Shown one piece after another: positions 7,109-14,753 of a stretch of 48,400 bases of DNA. Source of the DNA: a virus; IMG/VR virus record IMGVR_UViG_3300047666_000377, positions 1 to 48,400 of that record; one strand, written 5' to 3'. The position numbers and the translations under genes were made by a program. The notes below the pieces were generated by a model that was not told where the DNA came from, ran no database searches, and saw only the letters and a list, made by a program, of their open reading frames with translations. Numbering within the stretch: the stretch's first letter is position 1; each line of letters opens with the position of its first letter.

Positions 7109-8764
7109 ATGGGGCAATGTATAACTAAGCTCCCGCATAGCTGCGGTAGCCGTTCAGCACTCCAAGTGTTTGAACAAGAAGATGGGAGCCTAGATGGGCA
7201 TTGCTTTGCCTGTGGTGAGCATGTATCAGACCCACTAGGTGAAGGTAAAACCCTCAAGGACATACCTGAGAAGAAGAGGCTCACTAAGACACTTGAACAA
7301 ATGGAAAAAGAATTAGCTGAGATAGAAGAGTGTGTAGCTATTGACCTGCCAGACAGACGACTAAGGAAGGAAGCCTTAGATGACTTTGGTGTAAAGATAG
7401 GAATGAGCGAGAAGGACGGTATTACTCCCACCTATCACTACTATCCCTATCGTAAGGATGGTGTACTTAAAGCGTATAAGGTTAGACATATACAGACTAA
7501 GAAGATGTGGTCTGTAGGTGATCAGAAGGACGTAGACCTGTTTGGTTGGGAAGAAGCTATCACTACAGGGGCTAAACGTCTAATCATCACAGAGGGTGAG
7601 CTAGACGCTGTAGCCCTTAAACGTATATTAGTTATGTACACTAAGGCTCAGTATAAAGATTATATACCTGCTGTCTGTAGTTTGCCACATGGTAGCTCAG
7701 GGGCTGGTAAGGACTTAGCCAACCTAATCCCTAAGATAAGGAAGCACTTCAAGGAGATAAGCTTTAGCTTTGACCATGATGCTGCTGGTGATAAGGCTGT
7801 AGAAGCTGCCTGTAAGGTGGTGAGTGATGCCACTGTTATCACCCTACCCGACCTAGATGGTAATGCATGTCTAATGAATGGTAAGGGTAAGGCTGCCTTT
7901 AAAGCTATTACATTCAATGCAGCTAAGCCTAAGAATACTAGGCTCGTATTCGGAGAGGACTTACATGAGGAAGCTAGGGAGCAAGCTAAGTATGGTGAGC
8001 TAACATGGCCTTGGGAACACCTCAACAAGACTACCAGAGCTATACGCTATGGAGAAACCATATACATTGGGGCTGGTGTTAAGATGGGTAAGAGTGAGCT
8101 ACTTAATGCGTTAGGCTCCCACTTCATCAAGGAACATGGCATAAAGATATTTATGGCTAAGCCTGAGGAAGCTAATAAGAAAACGTATAAGCTCTTGGCA
8201 GGTAAGATGGAGGGACATGTATTCCATGATCCTGAGATTGAGTTTGACTATGATGCTTATGACAGGGCTGGTAAGATAATGGAGGGTAAGCTAGCAATGG
8301 TCAACCTCTACCAGCACTTAGGTTGGGAGACGTTAGAAGCTGACATATACTCAGCAGTTAACTGGGGTGCTAAGGCCATCTTCATCGACCCTATCACCAA
8401 CCTAACCAATGGCATTGAGCCAAGCATAGCTAACACTAAGCTACAAGAGTATGCACAGAAGTTAGCAGCTATGGCATTAGACCTAAACGTAGTAATATTT
8501 ATATTCTGCCACTTAAAGGCTCCCTCTAATGGGGATGACCATGAGCATGGTGGAGCTGTACTATCTAGCCAGTTCGCTGGTAGTAGGGCTATGATGCGTA
8601 GTTGTAACCTTATGATAGGTGTTGAGGGTGATAAGTCACCTGACCTAACTAAAGAGGAAAAGAACATGCGTGACCTAGTTCTACTAGAAGACAGAGAATT
8701 TGGACAAACAGGTAGGTTCCCCATCTATTGGGACTATAAGACTGGACTATTTAACGAGGCATAA
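7109..8764 (+). CDS. DNA primase-helicase (T7 gp4-like), 551 aa
   Basis: Bifunctional replisome motor: the N-terminal primase makes RNA primers and the C-terminal hexameric helicase unwinds the fork. Residues 4-35 form a zinc finger (His10/Cys12 region, Cys32, Cys35 in GHCFACG). The Toprim catalytic part has ITEGELDAVAL near 162 and FDHDAAGDKAV near 222 (metal-binding Glu and Asp pairs). The RecA/DnaB-like domain has GAGVKMGKSE near 320 as Walker A (Met-Gly-Lys-Ser in place of Ser-Gly-Lys-Thr) and AIFIDPITNL near 422 as Walker B, followed by CHLKAP. Length equals T7 gp4 (566). Start chosen from AGGAGAAAATATTAA-ATG. Heads the replication operon, followed two bases later by the sigma-like gene. 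Confidence 0.93.
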   Translation: MGQCITKLPHSCGSRSALQVFEQEDGSLDGHCFACGEHVSDPLGEGKTLKDIPEKKRLTKTLEQMEKELAEIEECVAIDLPDRRLRKEALDDFGVKIGMSEKDGITPTYHYYPYRKDGVLKAYKVRHIQTKKMWSVGDQKDVDLFGWEEAITTGAKRLIITEGELDAVALKRILVMYTKAQYKDYIPAVCSLPHGSSGAGKDLANLIPKIRKHFKEISFSFDHDAAGDKAVEAACKVVSDATVITLPDLDGNACLMNGKGKAAFKAITFNAAKPKNTRLVFGEDLHEEAREQAKYGELTWPWEHLNKTTRAIRYGETIYIGAGVKMGKSELLNALGSHFIKEHGIKIFMAKPEEANKKTYKLLAGKMEGHVFHDPEIEFDYDAYDRAGKIMEGKLAMVNLYQHLGWETLEADIYSAVNWGAKAIFIDPITNLTNGIEPSIANTKLQEYAQKLAAMALDLNVVIFIFCHLKAPSNGDDHEHGGAVLSSQFAGSRAMMRSCNLMIGVEGDKSPDLTKEEKNMRDLVLLEDREFGQTGRFPIYWDYKTGLFNEA

Positions 8765-8765
8765 T

Positions 8766-9260
8766 ATGAACACAAGAGAACAAATAGAACAACTATACGC
8801 TTCTAAGAGAGGGGAGTTAGTAAAGATATATTCTAGACGTGCTGGACATGACGATGTAGAGGACATGGTGCAAGAGGCTTTCTATAGAGCCCTCTTCTAT
8901 GCTGACTCCTTCAACCCTAAGTTTGTTAGCCTGTCAAATTGGCTAACATCTATCCTAAACAACTGTCTTAAGGACTTACAAAGAGAGAAGATGGACGGGG
9001 CTGCTATGCACTCAGTTGATGAGGAGCCCACTATAAATGACCGATGTCCCTCTGACATTGAGATGGAGGGTAAGATATTAAAGGACATTGAGGGGAAATC
9101 TGGGGATACTAAGCAGATACTGTGGCTCTACTTCAAGATGGGTTATAAGCTAAAGGAGATACATTCTGTGCTTGGTAACAGCTACAATAACCTTAGCGTT
9201 GTGGTAGATCGTTTTAAGGGTAGTTGCCAAGCTAAGTATGGGCATCTAATGAGGGACTAG
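8766..9260 (+). CDS. ECF-like RNA polymerase sigma factor, 164 aa
   Basis: Residues about 20-70 match sigma70 region 2 (DDVEDMVQEAFYRAL, then FVSLSNWLTSILNNCLKDLQR): the -10 recognition and core-binding helices with the usual acidic DVEDMVQE. Residues 110-160 resemble region 4 (ILWLYFKMGYKLKEIHSVLG, then a second helix), a helix-turn-helix for -35 binding. Such two-domain proteins of 160-200 residues are ECF-type sigma factors. Start ATG 8766 follows GAGG and leaves one base between genes. Lying between primase and polymerase with no phage RNA polymerase in the genome, it could redirect host RNA polymerase to later promoters (inference). Region 4 is divergent, so a non-sigma DNA-binding role is possible. 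Confidence 0.7.
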   Translation: MNTREQIEQLYASKRGELVKIYSRRAGHDDVEDMVQEAFYRALFYADSFNPKFVSLSNWLTSILNNCLKDLQREKMDGAAMHSVDEEPTINDRCPSDIEMEGKILKDIEGKSGDTKQILWLYFKMGYKLKEIHSVLGNSYNNLSVVVDRFKGSCQAKYGHLMRD

Positions 9261-9261
9261 T

Positions 9262-9546
9262 ATGAAAATAGACATAAGTGAGATGACCATTGAGAGTGTT
9301 TATTCCCACTACCTAATGTCCTCCTACCTATACTATGAAAGGTTCCCTGTTGTTCCTTGGTCAGACAACCAGTTTGATAGGGCTTGCCAGAGGTTATTAA
9401 GGGAGTGGGACACCTTAGAGCACATGCACAAGAACCTGTGTGATAGAGAGATGCTTGGGGCAGAGACTGGGTTTAGTCTTAAATATCCCACAGTAGTGAA
9501 GTCCTGCTCTCTTGACTGGGTTAATGATTCTATACAAGGAGTTTAG
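9262..9546 (+). CDS. Small protein resembling a DNA ligase Ia domain, 94 aa
   Basis: The segment YLYYERFPVVPWSDNQFDRA followed by CQRLLREWD resembles the N-terminal Ia domain of NAD-dependent DNA ligases (the HYYVLDxPxISDAEYD pattern that binds NMN). No adenylation domain exists here, so it is not a ligase by itself. Stand-alone proteins of this shape occur near podophage polymerases as far as I recall. The assignment is weak. GAGGGA ribosome binding site; ends one base before the polymerase start. Confidence 0.45.
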   Translation: MKIDISEMTIESVYSHYLMSSYLYYERFPVVPWSDNQFDRACQRLLREWDTLEHMHKNLCDREMLGAETGFSLKYPTVVKSCSLDWVNDSIQGV

Positions 9547-9547
9547 T

Positions 9548-11404
9548 ATGAAAATTGCAGTGTTTGACGTTGAGGCTGATGGCCTGCAACCAAGTAAGCT
9601 ATGGTGTCTCTCTTATAACAAGCATAAGGGAACTACTAACGTAAAGACAGTAGTTGACTATGATGGCATGAGAAAGTTTCTATTGTCTGCTGACGTACTG
9701 GTTGGACATAATATAACACGTTGGGACATACCTCACTTAGAACGTCTATTAAACATAACTATTACAGCTAAGCTAGTAGATACACTAATCCTTAGTTGGT
9801 ATATAGAGCCTAACAGGGTGTTACATGGGCTAGATGATTGGGGCAGAGAGTTAGGTGTAGCTAAGCCTAAGGTAACTGACTGGTCTGAACAACCTATTGA
9901 AGTGTATGTTAACCGCTGTCAGGAAGATGTTAAGATAAATACACTACTATGGGAGAGATTCTGGAAGCATCTACTACTACTGTACGGTAGTGAAGAGAAT
10001 GCTTGGAGACTCATCGACTACTTAAGCTTTAAGATGGACTGTGCTAGAGAACAGGAACGTGTTAAGTGGAAGTTAGACGTAGACAGATGCGAGAGAGTAC
10101 TTGAGAAGCTCTTAGAGGACAAAGTGGAGAAGGTTGAGGGGTTGGCTAAGGTTATGCCTAAAGTAGCTGTGAGAGCCACACAGAGCCCTCCTAAGAAGCC
10201 CTATAAGAAGAATGGGGAGCTGTCAGTTACGGGATGCAGATGGCAAGGGTTTTTGCTAGAAAATAATTTGCCAGAAACACATAATGAGCCCGTAGATTAC
10301 ATTAGTGGTTACAACGACCCCAACCCAAACTCCATACCACAGATGAAGGCTTGGTTGTATGACTTAGGTTGGGAGCCAGAGACATTTAAGTATGATAGGA
10401 ACAAGGAGACAGGAGATGTACGAAAAATACCACAGATTAACATGCCTCATGGGGCAGGAATATGCCCTAGCATTAAGCGCCTATATAAACAGGAGCCACA
10501 ACTTGATCTTTTGGACGGACTCAGTGTTCTTACCCATCGTATCAGTATACTTAACGGCTTCTTAGCCAGTGTAGACGAGGAAGGTTATGTACAAGCTCAG
10601 ATACAAGGACTTACCAACACTCTTCGATGGAAACATAAAGTGTGTGTTAACCTGCCAGGAATTGACAAACCTTACGGAGAAGATATTAGAGGCTGCCTCA
10701 TCACCCCAGATGGATATGTTCTGGTCGGAAGTGATATGGCCTCCCTTGAAGACCGAACCAAACAACACTACATGTGGGACTACGATCCCGAATATGTAAA
10801 GGAGATGTGTACAGATGACTTTGATCCCCACTTGGATATTTGTGTGGCTGGTGGTATGCTTAGCAAGCTTGATGCTGATAACCATAAGAATGGCTTGGCT
10901 AACTACAGCAAAGAAAGGAAACTTGGAAAGGCTGCTAACTACGCTTGCGTATACGGTGCTGGTGGTTCCACTGTTGCCCGTAGTGCTAGCATTAGTAAGG
11001 CCGAAGGAGATAGACTTGTAGAGGCCTATTGGAAACGTAATTGGTCTGTAAAGGCCATAGCTGAGGCTCAAGTAGTAAAAGTGTGTAAGAAGCAGAAGTG
11101 GCTATACAATCCTGTTAGCAGGCTATGGTATAGCTTAAGAGCAGAGAAAGACCGTTTCTCTACGTTGAATCAGGGCACAGGAGTATGGTGCTTTGATACG
11201 TGGGTGAAATATCAACGACAGAGAGGACTGCCTCAAGTAGGACAGTTCCATGATGAGACTATCAACCTTGTTAAGGAGGCTAACAAAGAGAGAGCAGAGG
11301 AAGTGTTACGCTGGGCTATTGACCAGACAAATAAAGAACTTAAATTGGATAGAGAGCTTGACATTAGTGTCCAATTCGGATATAATTACGCTCAAATACA
11401 TTGA
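9548..11404 (+). CDS. Family A DNA polymerase (T7 gp5-like), 618 aa
   Basis: Replicative polymerase with proofreading. 3'-5' exonuclease motifs: FDVEADGL (Asp7, Glu9), VGHNITRWDIPHLERL near 55, and YVNRCQEDVKI near 120. Polymerase motif A: VGSDMASLEDR near 394. O-helix motif B: RKLGKAANYACVYGAG near 457, with Tyr at the position equivalent to E. coli Pol I residue 762, the state associated with virulent phages. Motif C: GQFHDETINL near 568. Start ATG 9548 follows AGGAGTTTAGT. Around 10240-11030 (motifs A and B) leucine and arginine codons change from the cta-rich phage style to ctt/ttg and cga, suggesting recombination. It probably needs host thioredoxin or another clamp; none is encoded. Confidence 0.95.
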   Translation: MKIAVFDVEADGLQPSKLWCLSYNKHKGTTNVKTVVDYDGMRKFLLSADVLVGHNITRWDIPHLERLLNITITAKLVDTLILSWYIEPNRVLHGLDDWGRELGVAKPKVTDWSEQPIEVYVNRCQEDVKINTLLWERFWKHLLLLYGSEENAWRLIDYLSFKMDCAREQERVKWKLDVDRCERVLEKLLEDKVEKVEGLAKVMPKVAVRATQSPPKKPYKKNGELSVTGCRWQGFLLENNLPETHNEPVDYISGYNDPNPNSIPQMKAWLYDLGWEPETFKYDRNKETGDVRKIPQINMPHGAGICPSIKRLYKQEPQLDLLDGLSVLTHRISILNGFLASVDEEGYVQAQIQGLTNTLRWKHKVCVNLPGIDKPYGEDIRGCLITPDGYVLVGSDMASLEDRTKQHYMWDYDPEYVKEMCTDDFDPHLDICVAGGMLSKLDADNHKNGLANYSKERKLGKAANYACVYGAGGSTVARSASISKAEGDRLVEAYWKRNWSVKAIAEAQVVKVCKKQKWLYNPVSRLWYSLRAEKDRFSTLNQGTGVWCFDTWVKYQRQRGLPQVGQFHDETINLVKEANKERAEEVLRWAIDQTNKELKLDRELDISVQFGYNYAQIH

Positions 11405-11417
11405 AGAGAGAAAATAT

Positions 11418-11633
11418 ATGAGTTTAGACAAAGACTTCCTAGCAGGCTGTGTGACAGTTGTGCTAGTAATTACTGCCCTGATTGGCAGCATCACCTACTA
11501 CAACTTGAGTCAGGACGAATTGGTGGCTGAGGCCATTAAGGGAGGGGCTTCACCACTCGAAGCTAAGTGTGCCTACAGTAACGGCATGGTATGTTACACT
11601 ATAGCAGCTAAACAACCAACTCAAACTAAATAA
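11418..11633 (+). CDS. Small membrane-anchored protein, 71 aa
   Basis: Single N-terminal hydrophobic segment at about residues 8-27 (AGCVTVVLVITALIGSITYY), then a soluble part with DELVAEAIKGGASPLEAKCAY, a motif I associate with small membrane proteins near phage replication genes. Two Cys in the soluble part could form a disulfide. The frame runs further upstream inside the polymerase, but ATG 11418 is the first with a ribosome binding site (GAAGAGAGA). Function unknown. Confidence 0.65.
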   Translation: MSLDKDFLAGCVTVVLVITALIGSITYYNLSQDELVAEAIKGGASPLEAKCAYSNGMVCYTIAAKQPTQTK

Positions 11634-11643
11634 GGAACAAATT

Positions 11644-12348
11644 ATGTCATTGAATGCACGTAAGATTAAACAAACAGCATCAACTGGTGGTAGTACACAA
11701 GAGCCTATCGCTATTGGAGCATACCCAGCACGTATTGTACAGGTATTGGACTTAGGGCTACAGGCTCAACGTCCTTACCAAGGGAAAGAGAAGCCTCCTG
11801 TACATGAAATCATGTTAACGTATGAACTAACAGACGAGTTCTGTGTAGATGAGGACGGTAATGAAGACTCTGAGAAGCCTCGTTGGATTAGTGAGAATTT
11901 CCCTCTCTACTCCTTAGATGCTGACCTAGCTAAGTCAACTAAGCGTTACTTCTCACTAGACCCTGATGAGATTCATGAAGGTGACTTCACAGCCTTGATT
12001 GATACGCCATGTATGGTTACAGTTACACAACGTACTAGTAACGACAAGACTTACAATAACGTAGGTAGTGTATCTGGTATGCGTCCTAAAGATGCAGCAC
12101 GTTGCCCAGAGCTAGTTAATCCGCCAAAAATATTTTTGCTAGATGAGCCAGACACAACCATCTTTGGAAGCCTCCCTAACTGGATGCAGGACAAGATTAA
12201 GGGCAACCTAGAGTATGCTGGGTCAGCATTAGAGCAGGCACTTAATGGTGGGGGAGCTACTCCTAAGGCAGACGATGAGACACCGAAGAAGGCTACGAAG
12301 AAGAAGGCTGCTGTTGTCGAAGCTGATGATGATCAAGAGGGCTGGTAG
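11644..12348 (+). CDS. Probable single-stranded DNA-binding protein, 234 aa
   Basis: Lies between polymerase and exonuclease, where T7-like phages place SSB (gp2.5). Residues 20-150 are beta-rich with aromatic strands, compatible with an OB fold. Residues 205-234 run from a lysine-rich linker (PKKATKKKAAVVEADDDQEGW) into an acidic tail ending in Trp. An acidic C-terminus closed by an aromatic residue is the hallmark by which phage SSBs bind polymerase and helicase. No catalytic motif. The call rests on context and the tail; sequence families are divergent here. Confidence 0.6.
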   Translation: MSLNARKIKQTASTGGSTQEPIAIGAYPARIVQVLDLGLQAQRPYQGKEKPPVHEIMLTYELTDEFCVDEDGNEDSEKPRWISENFPLYSLDADLAKSTKRYFSLDPDEIHEGDFTALIDTPCMVTVTQRTSNDKTYNNVGSVSGMRPKDAARCPELVNPPKIFLLDEPDTTIFGSLPNWMQDKIKGNLEYAGSALEQALNGGGATPKADDETPKKATKKKAAVVEADDDQEGW

Positions 12349-12349
12349 T

Positions 12350-12490
12350 ATGGAAGAGACAGTAATGATACCAAGAAAGGAATATGAAAGACTCAAGGCT
12401 GACAGTGAGTTTTTAGCTCTACTATACGCTGCGGGGGTAGAGGAAACTACAGTGTATGAGTATGCTTGTGAGGTAGCTGATGGTTATTAA
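12350..12490 (+). CDS. Small conserved phage protein, 46 aa
   Basis: Starts in the stop of the SSB-like gene (TAGTATGG). Sequence IPRKEYERLKADSEFLALL followed by AAGVEE is a recurring pattern in phage and bacterial small proteins with a strand-then-helix shape. Function unknown. Overlaps the next gene by 11 nt. Open frame extends upstream in a non-native frame; the 12350 start is preferred because of the AGAGG signal. Confidence 0.55.
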   Translation: MEETVMIPRKEYERLKADSEFLALLYAAGVEETTVYEYACEVADGY

Positions 12491-12746
12491 AACTGGAGAC
12501 CCAGTAGTACTGATAGACAACACAAGTCTAGAAGAGTATGACCTAAAGGTGGGGACTAAGGGGTGGGCTAATAGTGTCACCTCAGTTCCCGGTAATGGTA
12601 CATACATCTTCTTCATGCCAGAAGGTGACAAGGAGATGTATGTTCTTAGTGCTAGTAGACTAGAGGTTGATGAGGGGGCTAAGGCTGCTGGTCTTGAGCT
12701 TAATGAGCATACTCTACAAGGGAGAGGTGACGTATTAGATGCTTAA
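12480..12746 (+). CDS. SH3-like small protein, 88 aa
   Basis: Pattern of short strands with Gly turns (VKTGDPVVLID, KVGTKGWANSV, GTYIFFMPEGD, MYVLSASRLEV) resembling an SH3-type barrel. ATG inside the upstream gene. Its 3' end overlaps the apparent start of the exonuclease (12734). Role unknown; replication context only. Confidence 0.5.
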   Translation: MVIKTGDPVVLIDNTSLEEYDLKVGTKGWANSVTSVPGNGTYIFFMPEGDKEMYVLSASRLEVDEGAKAAGLELNEHTLQGRGDVLDA

Positions 12747-13708
12747 TTGACGCAGATGTTCTAGTGTATGAGCTTGGGTTTAGTGGTCAGTATTATGAAG
12801 AGGAAGAGTATGAGGTGGGCTTGTTTAGAAAGACAGACAAGCTTATTATTAGAGACTTCTCCTTCGTAGCTGAACTTCTTGATCAACGTGTTAAGGAAAT
12901 AGAAGCAGAGTGCTGGGCTAATGAGCCCTCCACTTTGTTCCTTACTAACGACAATACGCTTAACAAGCAATGGAACAGACTGAGAAAGATAAGAGGGGAG
13001 GAGCCCATTGAGTGTAAGCCTAACTTTAGGACAGCTATAGCAGAAGCTAAGGTGTATAAAGGACAGCGTACACAAGAGAAGCCCTACCATCGTGACAACA
13101 TAAGAGCCTATATGCTATCTGAGTATGACGTAGTGGTAGCTAATGGCATGGAGGCTGACGATATGTTAGCCATTACACAAACTAACGCACCACCACTAAC
13201 CACCATAATCTGTACTAGAGATAAGGACTTGAGGATGGTAGCAGGGATGCACTATGGTTGGCCTTGTGGTAAGCAGCTACAGTATGGGCCTAAGCAAGTG
13301 GAAGGTCTAGGGGAGTTGGAACTTAATGGAACCAAACTTACAGGAACAGGTTGTAAATTTTTCTACAGTCAAGTGCTCACAGGGGACTCAACAGATAACT
13401 ATCCCGGTCTACCTAGATGTGGGCCAGCCGGAGCTTTCAAGTTACTTGCGGGTAAACAAACTGAGGCTGAACTTTTCGAGGCCACTAGTGGAGCCTATAG
13501 AGATAAGTTTGGAGATGGTTGGGAAGATAAATTCTTAGAGCAAGCGAGGTTAGCTTGGATGGTAGTACAATTAGATGACCAAGGGGAGCCTGTTATGTGG
13601 GAGATGTATGATGGCCCCACAACTGCCCAGTTTGATGAAGATCGTATGGACATTATTGGTCAGAATGGTAACGATGGTGAGCACTACGAGGTGGTAGGAG
13701 ATGCGTGA
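12734..13708 (+). CDS. 5'-3' exonuclease (T7 gp6 / FEN-like), 324 aa, apparent AUU start
   Basis: Degrades DNA from 5' ends and removes primers or recycles host DNA. Motifs: LIDADVLVYELGF at the N-terminus (first catalytic Asp), MEADDMLA near residue 138 and TRDKDLRMV near 160 (metal-binding acids), then LTGDSTDNYPGLPRCGPAG near 215, the helix-hairpin-helix with GDSTDN. The first canonical start in frame, GTG 12764, would delete LIDADVL. The frame is open upstream only to TGA 12728, leaving ATT 12734 (6 nt after GGGAGAGG) or ATT 12746. AUU at 12734 gives MRCLIDADVLVYE. A one-base change could alternatively restore ATG 12739. Codon style shifts around the GDSTDN motif. Confidence 0.85.
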   Translation: MRCLIDADVLVYELGFSGQYYEEEEYEVGLFRKTDKLIIRDFSFVAELLDQRVKEIEAECWANEPSTLFLTNDNTLNKQWNRLRKIRGEEPIECKPNFRTAIAEAKVYKGQRTQEKPYHRDNIRAYMLSEYDVVVANGMEADDMLAITQTNAPPLTTIICTRDKDLRMVAGMHYGWPCGKQLQYGPKQVEGLGELELNGTKLTGTGCKFFYSQVLTGDSTDNYPGLPRCGPAGAFKLLAGKQTEAELFEATSGAYRDKFGDGWEDKFLEQARLAWMVVQLDDQGEPVMWEMYDGPTTAQFDEDRMDIIGQNGNDGEHYEVVGDA

Positions 13709-13829
13709 ATATGTTTTAGCAGTGATTGTTGGGTACTTAATTGGAGTGTTAGTCTGTGGACTTGTTGTCTACAACTCCCCAACTCAGGCATGCCCCCCAA
13801 TAGAGGAGGTGGTAGATGGAGACAAGTGA
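13701..13829 (+). CDS. Small membrane protein, 42 aa
   Basis: MREYVLAVIVGYLIGVLVCG is one membrane segment, followed by a short Pro-rich acidic tail. Ribosome binding site GGTAGGAG lies inside the exonuclease end; 8-nt overlap with that gene and 14-nt overlap with the next. Function unknown. Confidence 0.55.
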   Translation: MREYVLAVIVGYLIGVLVCGLVVYNSPTQACPPIEEVVDGDK

Positions 13830-13905
13830 TCATGACTACCTATTAGAAATAGAAGAAGAAGCTAGGCACTTATCAACATGTGCCGAGGAGGAAACTGATG
13901 GCTGA
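13816..13905 (+). CDS. Very small acidic peptide, 29 aa
   Basis: METSDHDYLLEIEEEARHLS and a short tail; strong ribosome binding site GAGGAGGTGGTAG. Overlaps both neighbours, which favours a translated gene, but the length prevents certainty. Confidence 0.4.
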   Translation: METSDHDYLLEIEEEARHLSTCAEEETDG

Positions 13906-14233
13906 GCACATTATCTCAAACCAAGCTAAGTGTGCTAAGTGTGGGGATGTTATATATAGTATGAGCAGACACCACTACGTTGAGTGTAGTTGTGGGGCTG
14001 TTATGGTAGATGGGGGTAATGCTTACTTAAGACGTAGTGTAAGCCCACACTTCATAGATCAATCCCTAACGATGGATAAGGAGGACTTCATCGCTATCTT
14101 GGACTACACCAAGGAGATGTATAATAGCAGGAACTCCCTAGGGATATTGTATGGTGTCTTCAGGGCGCTACGTGATCAAGGTTATGAAGTGGTGAAGAAG
14201 GAGGAGACTGATGGGAGTATTCGTGATAAGTGA
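13898..14233 (+). CDS. Zinc-ribbon protein (DUF7695-like), 111 aa
   Basis: Residues 11-46 contain CAKCGDVIYSMSRHHYVECS then CGAVMVDGGNAYLRR: CxxC plus CxC with a YLRR ending, a pattern I associate with an uncharacterised phage and bacterial zinc-ribbon family. The rest is helical. Start ATG 13898 after GAGGAGGAAACTG is preferred to the upstream GTG 13880. Overlaps the phosphoesterase gene by 23 nt. Confidence 0.65.
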   Translation: MAEHIISNQAKCAKCGDVIYSMSRHHYVECSCGAVMVDGGNAYLRRSVSPHFIDQSLTMDKEDFIAILDYTKEMYNSRNSLGILYGVFRALRDQGYEVVKKEETDGSIRDK

Positions 14234-14753
14234 CCTGCACATAGGGCACAAAAATATCCTTAAGTTTGGTGATGGTACTCACCGAGACTGGGCAGGGGCT
14301 GATGTGTCCACCCACAATGACACACTTATCTCAAGGATAAACAGCAAGGTGAAGAAAGCTGACAAGTTATTTATCCTTGGTGATATTGTATTTAGGCGGG
14401 AGAACTTGCACTACTTAGCACAAATAAATAGTCGGCACATCCACCTAGTACTTGGGAACCATGATACTGAGTATTTTAATGTAAGGGACTACCTACCATA
14501 TGCTGAAAAGGTCAGCGGTATGGAACGGCATGGAAAGTTTTGGCTTACGCATGCTCCAATACACCCTTGCGAACTTAGGGGGAGGGGAAATATACATGGC
14601 CATGTTCATAGTAATGATGTGCTTGGATTAGACGGAGAGATTGACAGGAGATATGTCAACGCCTGTGTTGAGGCATTGGAAGGCTACCCTATTAACATTC
14701 AAGACATATCAAATGGCTACTACTGGGAGAGACGGAGGTATTTTAATGGCTAG
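14211..14753 (+). CDS. Calcineurin-like metallophosphoesterase, 180 aa
   Basis: All signature motifs are present: SDLHIGH near residue 7 (D-x-H), LGDIVF near 55, LGNHD near 80, LTHAP near 108 and GNIHGHVHS near 125 (GHxH). These bind a two-metal centre that hydrolyses phosphomonoesters or phosphodiesters. The compact size matches the phage and YfcE-like single-domain group. Whether the target is nucleotide, 2',3'-cyclic phosphate or protein phosphate cannot be read from sequence. A second, different family member sits at 15745, and an RNA ligase at 17064. Confidence 0.88.
   Translation: MGVFVISDLHIGHKNILKFGDGTHRDWAGADVSTHNDTLISRINSKVKKADKLFILGDIVFRRENLHYLAQINSRHIHLVLGNHDTEYFNVRDYLPYAEKVSGMERHGKFWLTHAPIHPCELRGRGNIHGHVHSNDVLGLDGEIDRRYVNACVEALEGYPINIQDISNGYYWERRRYFNG

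Noticed and set aside
10562-11071. 169-codon open frame on the - strand inside the polymerase gene
   Set aside because: Lies opposite conserved polymerase motifs, has no ribosome binding site and is explained by the codon shift in that segment.
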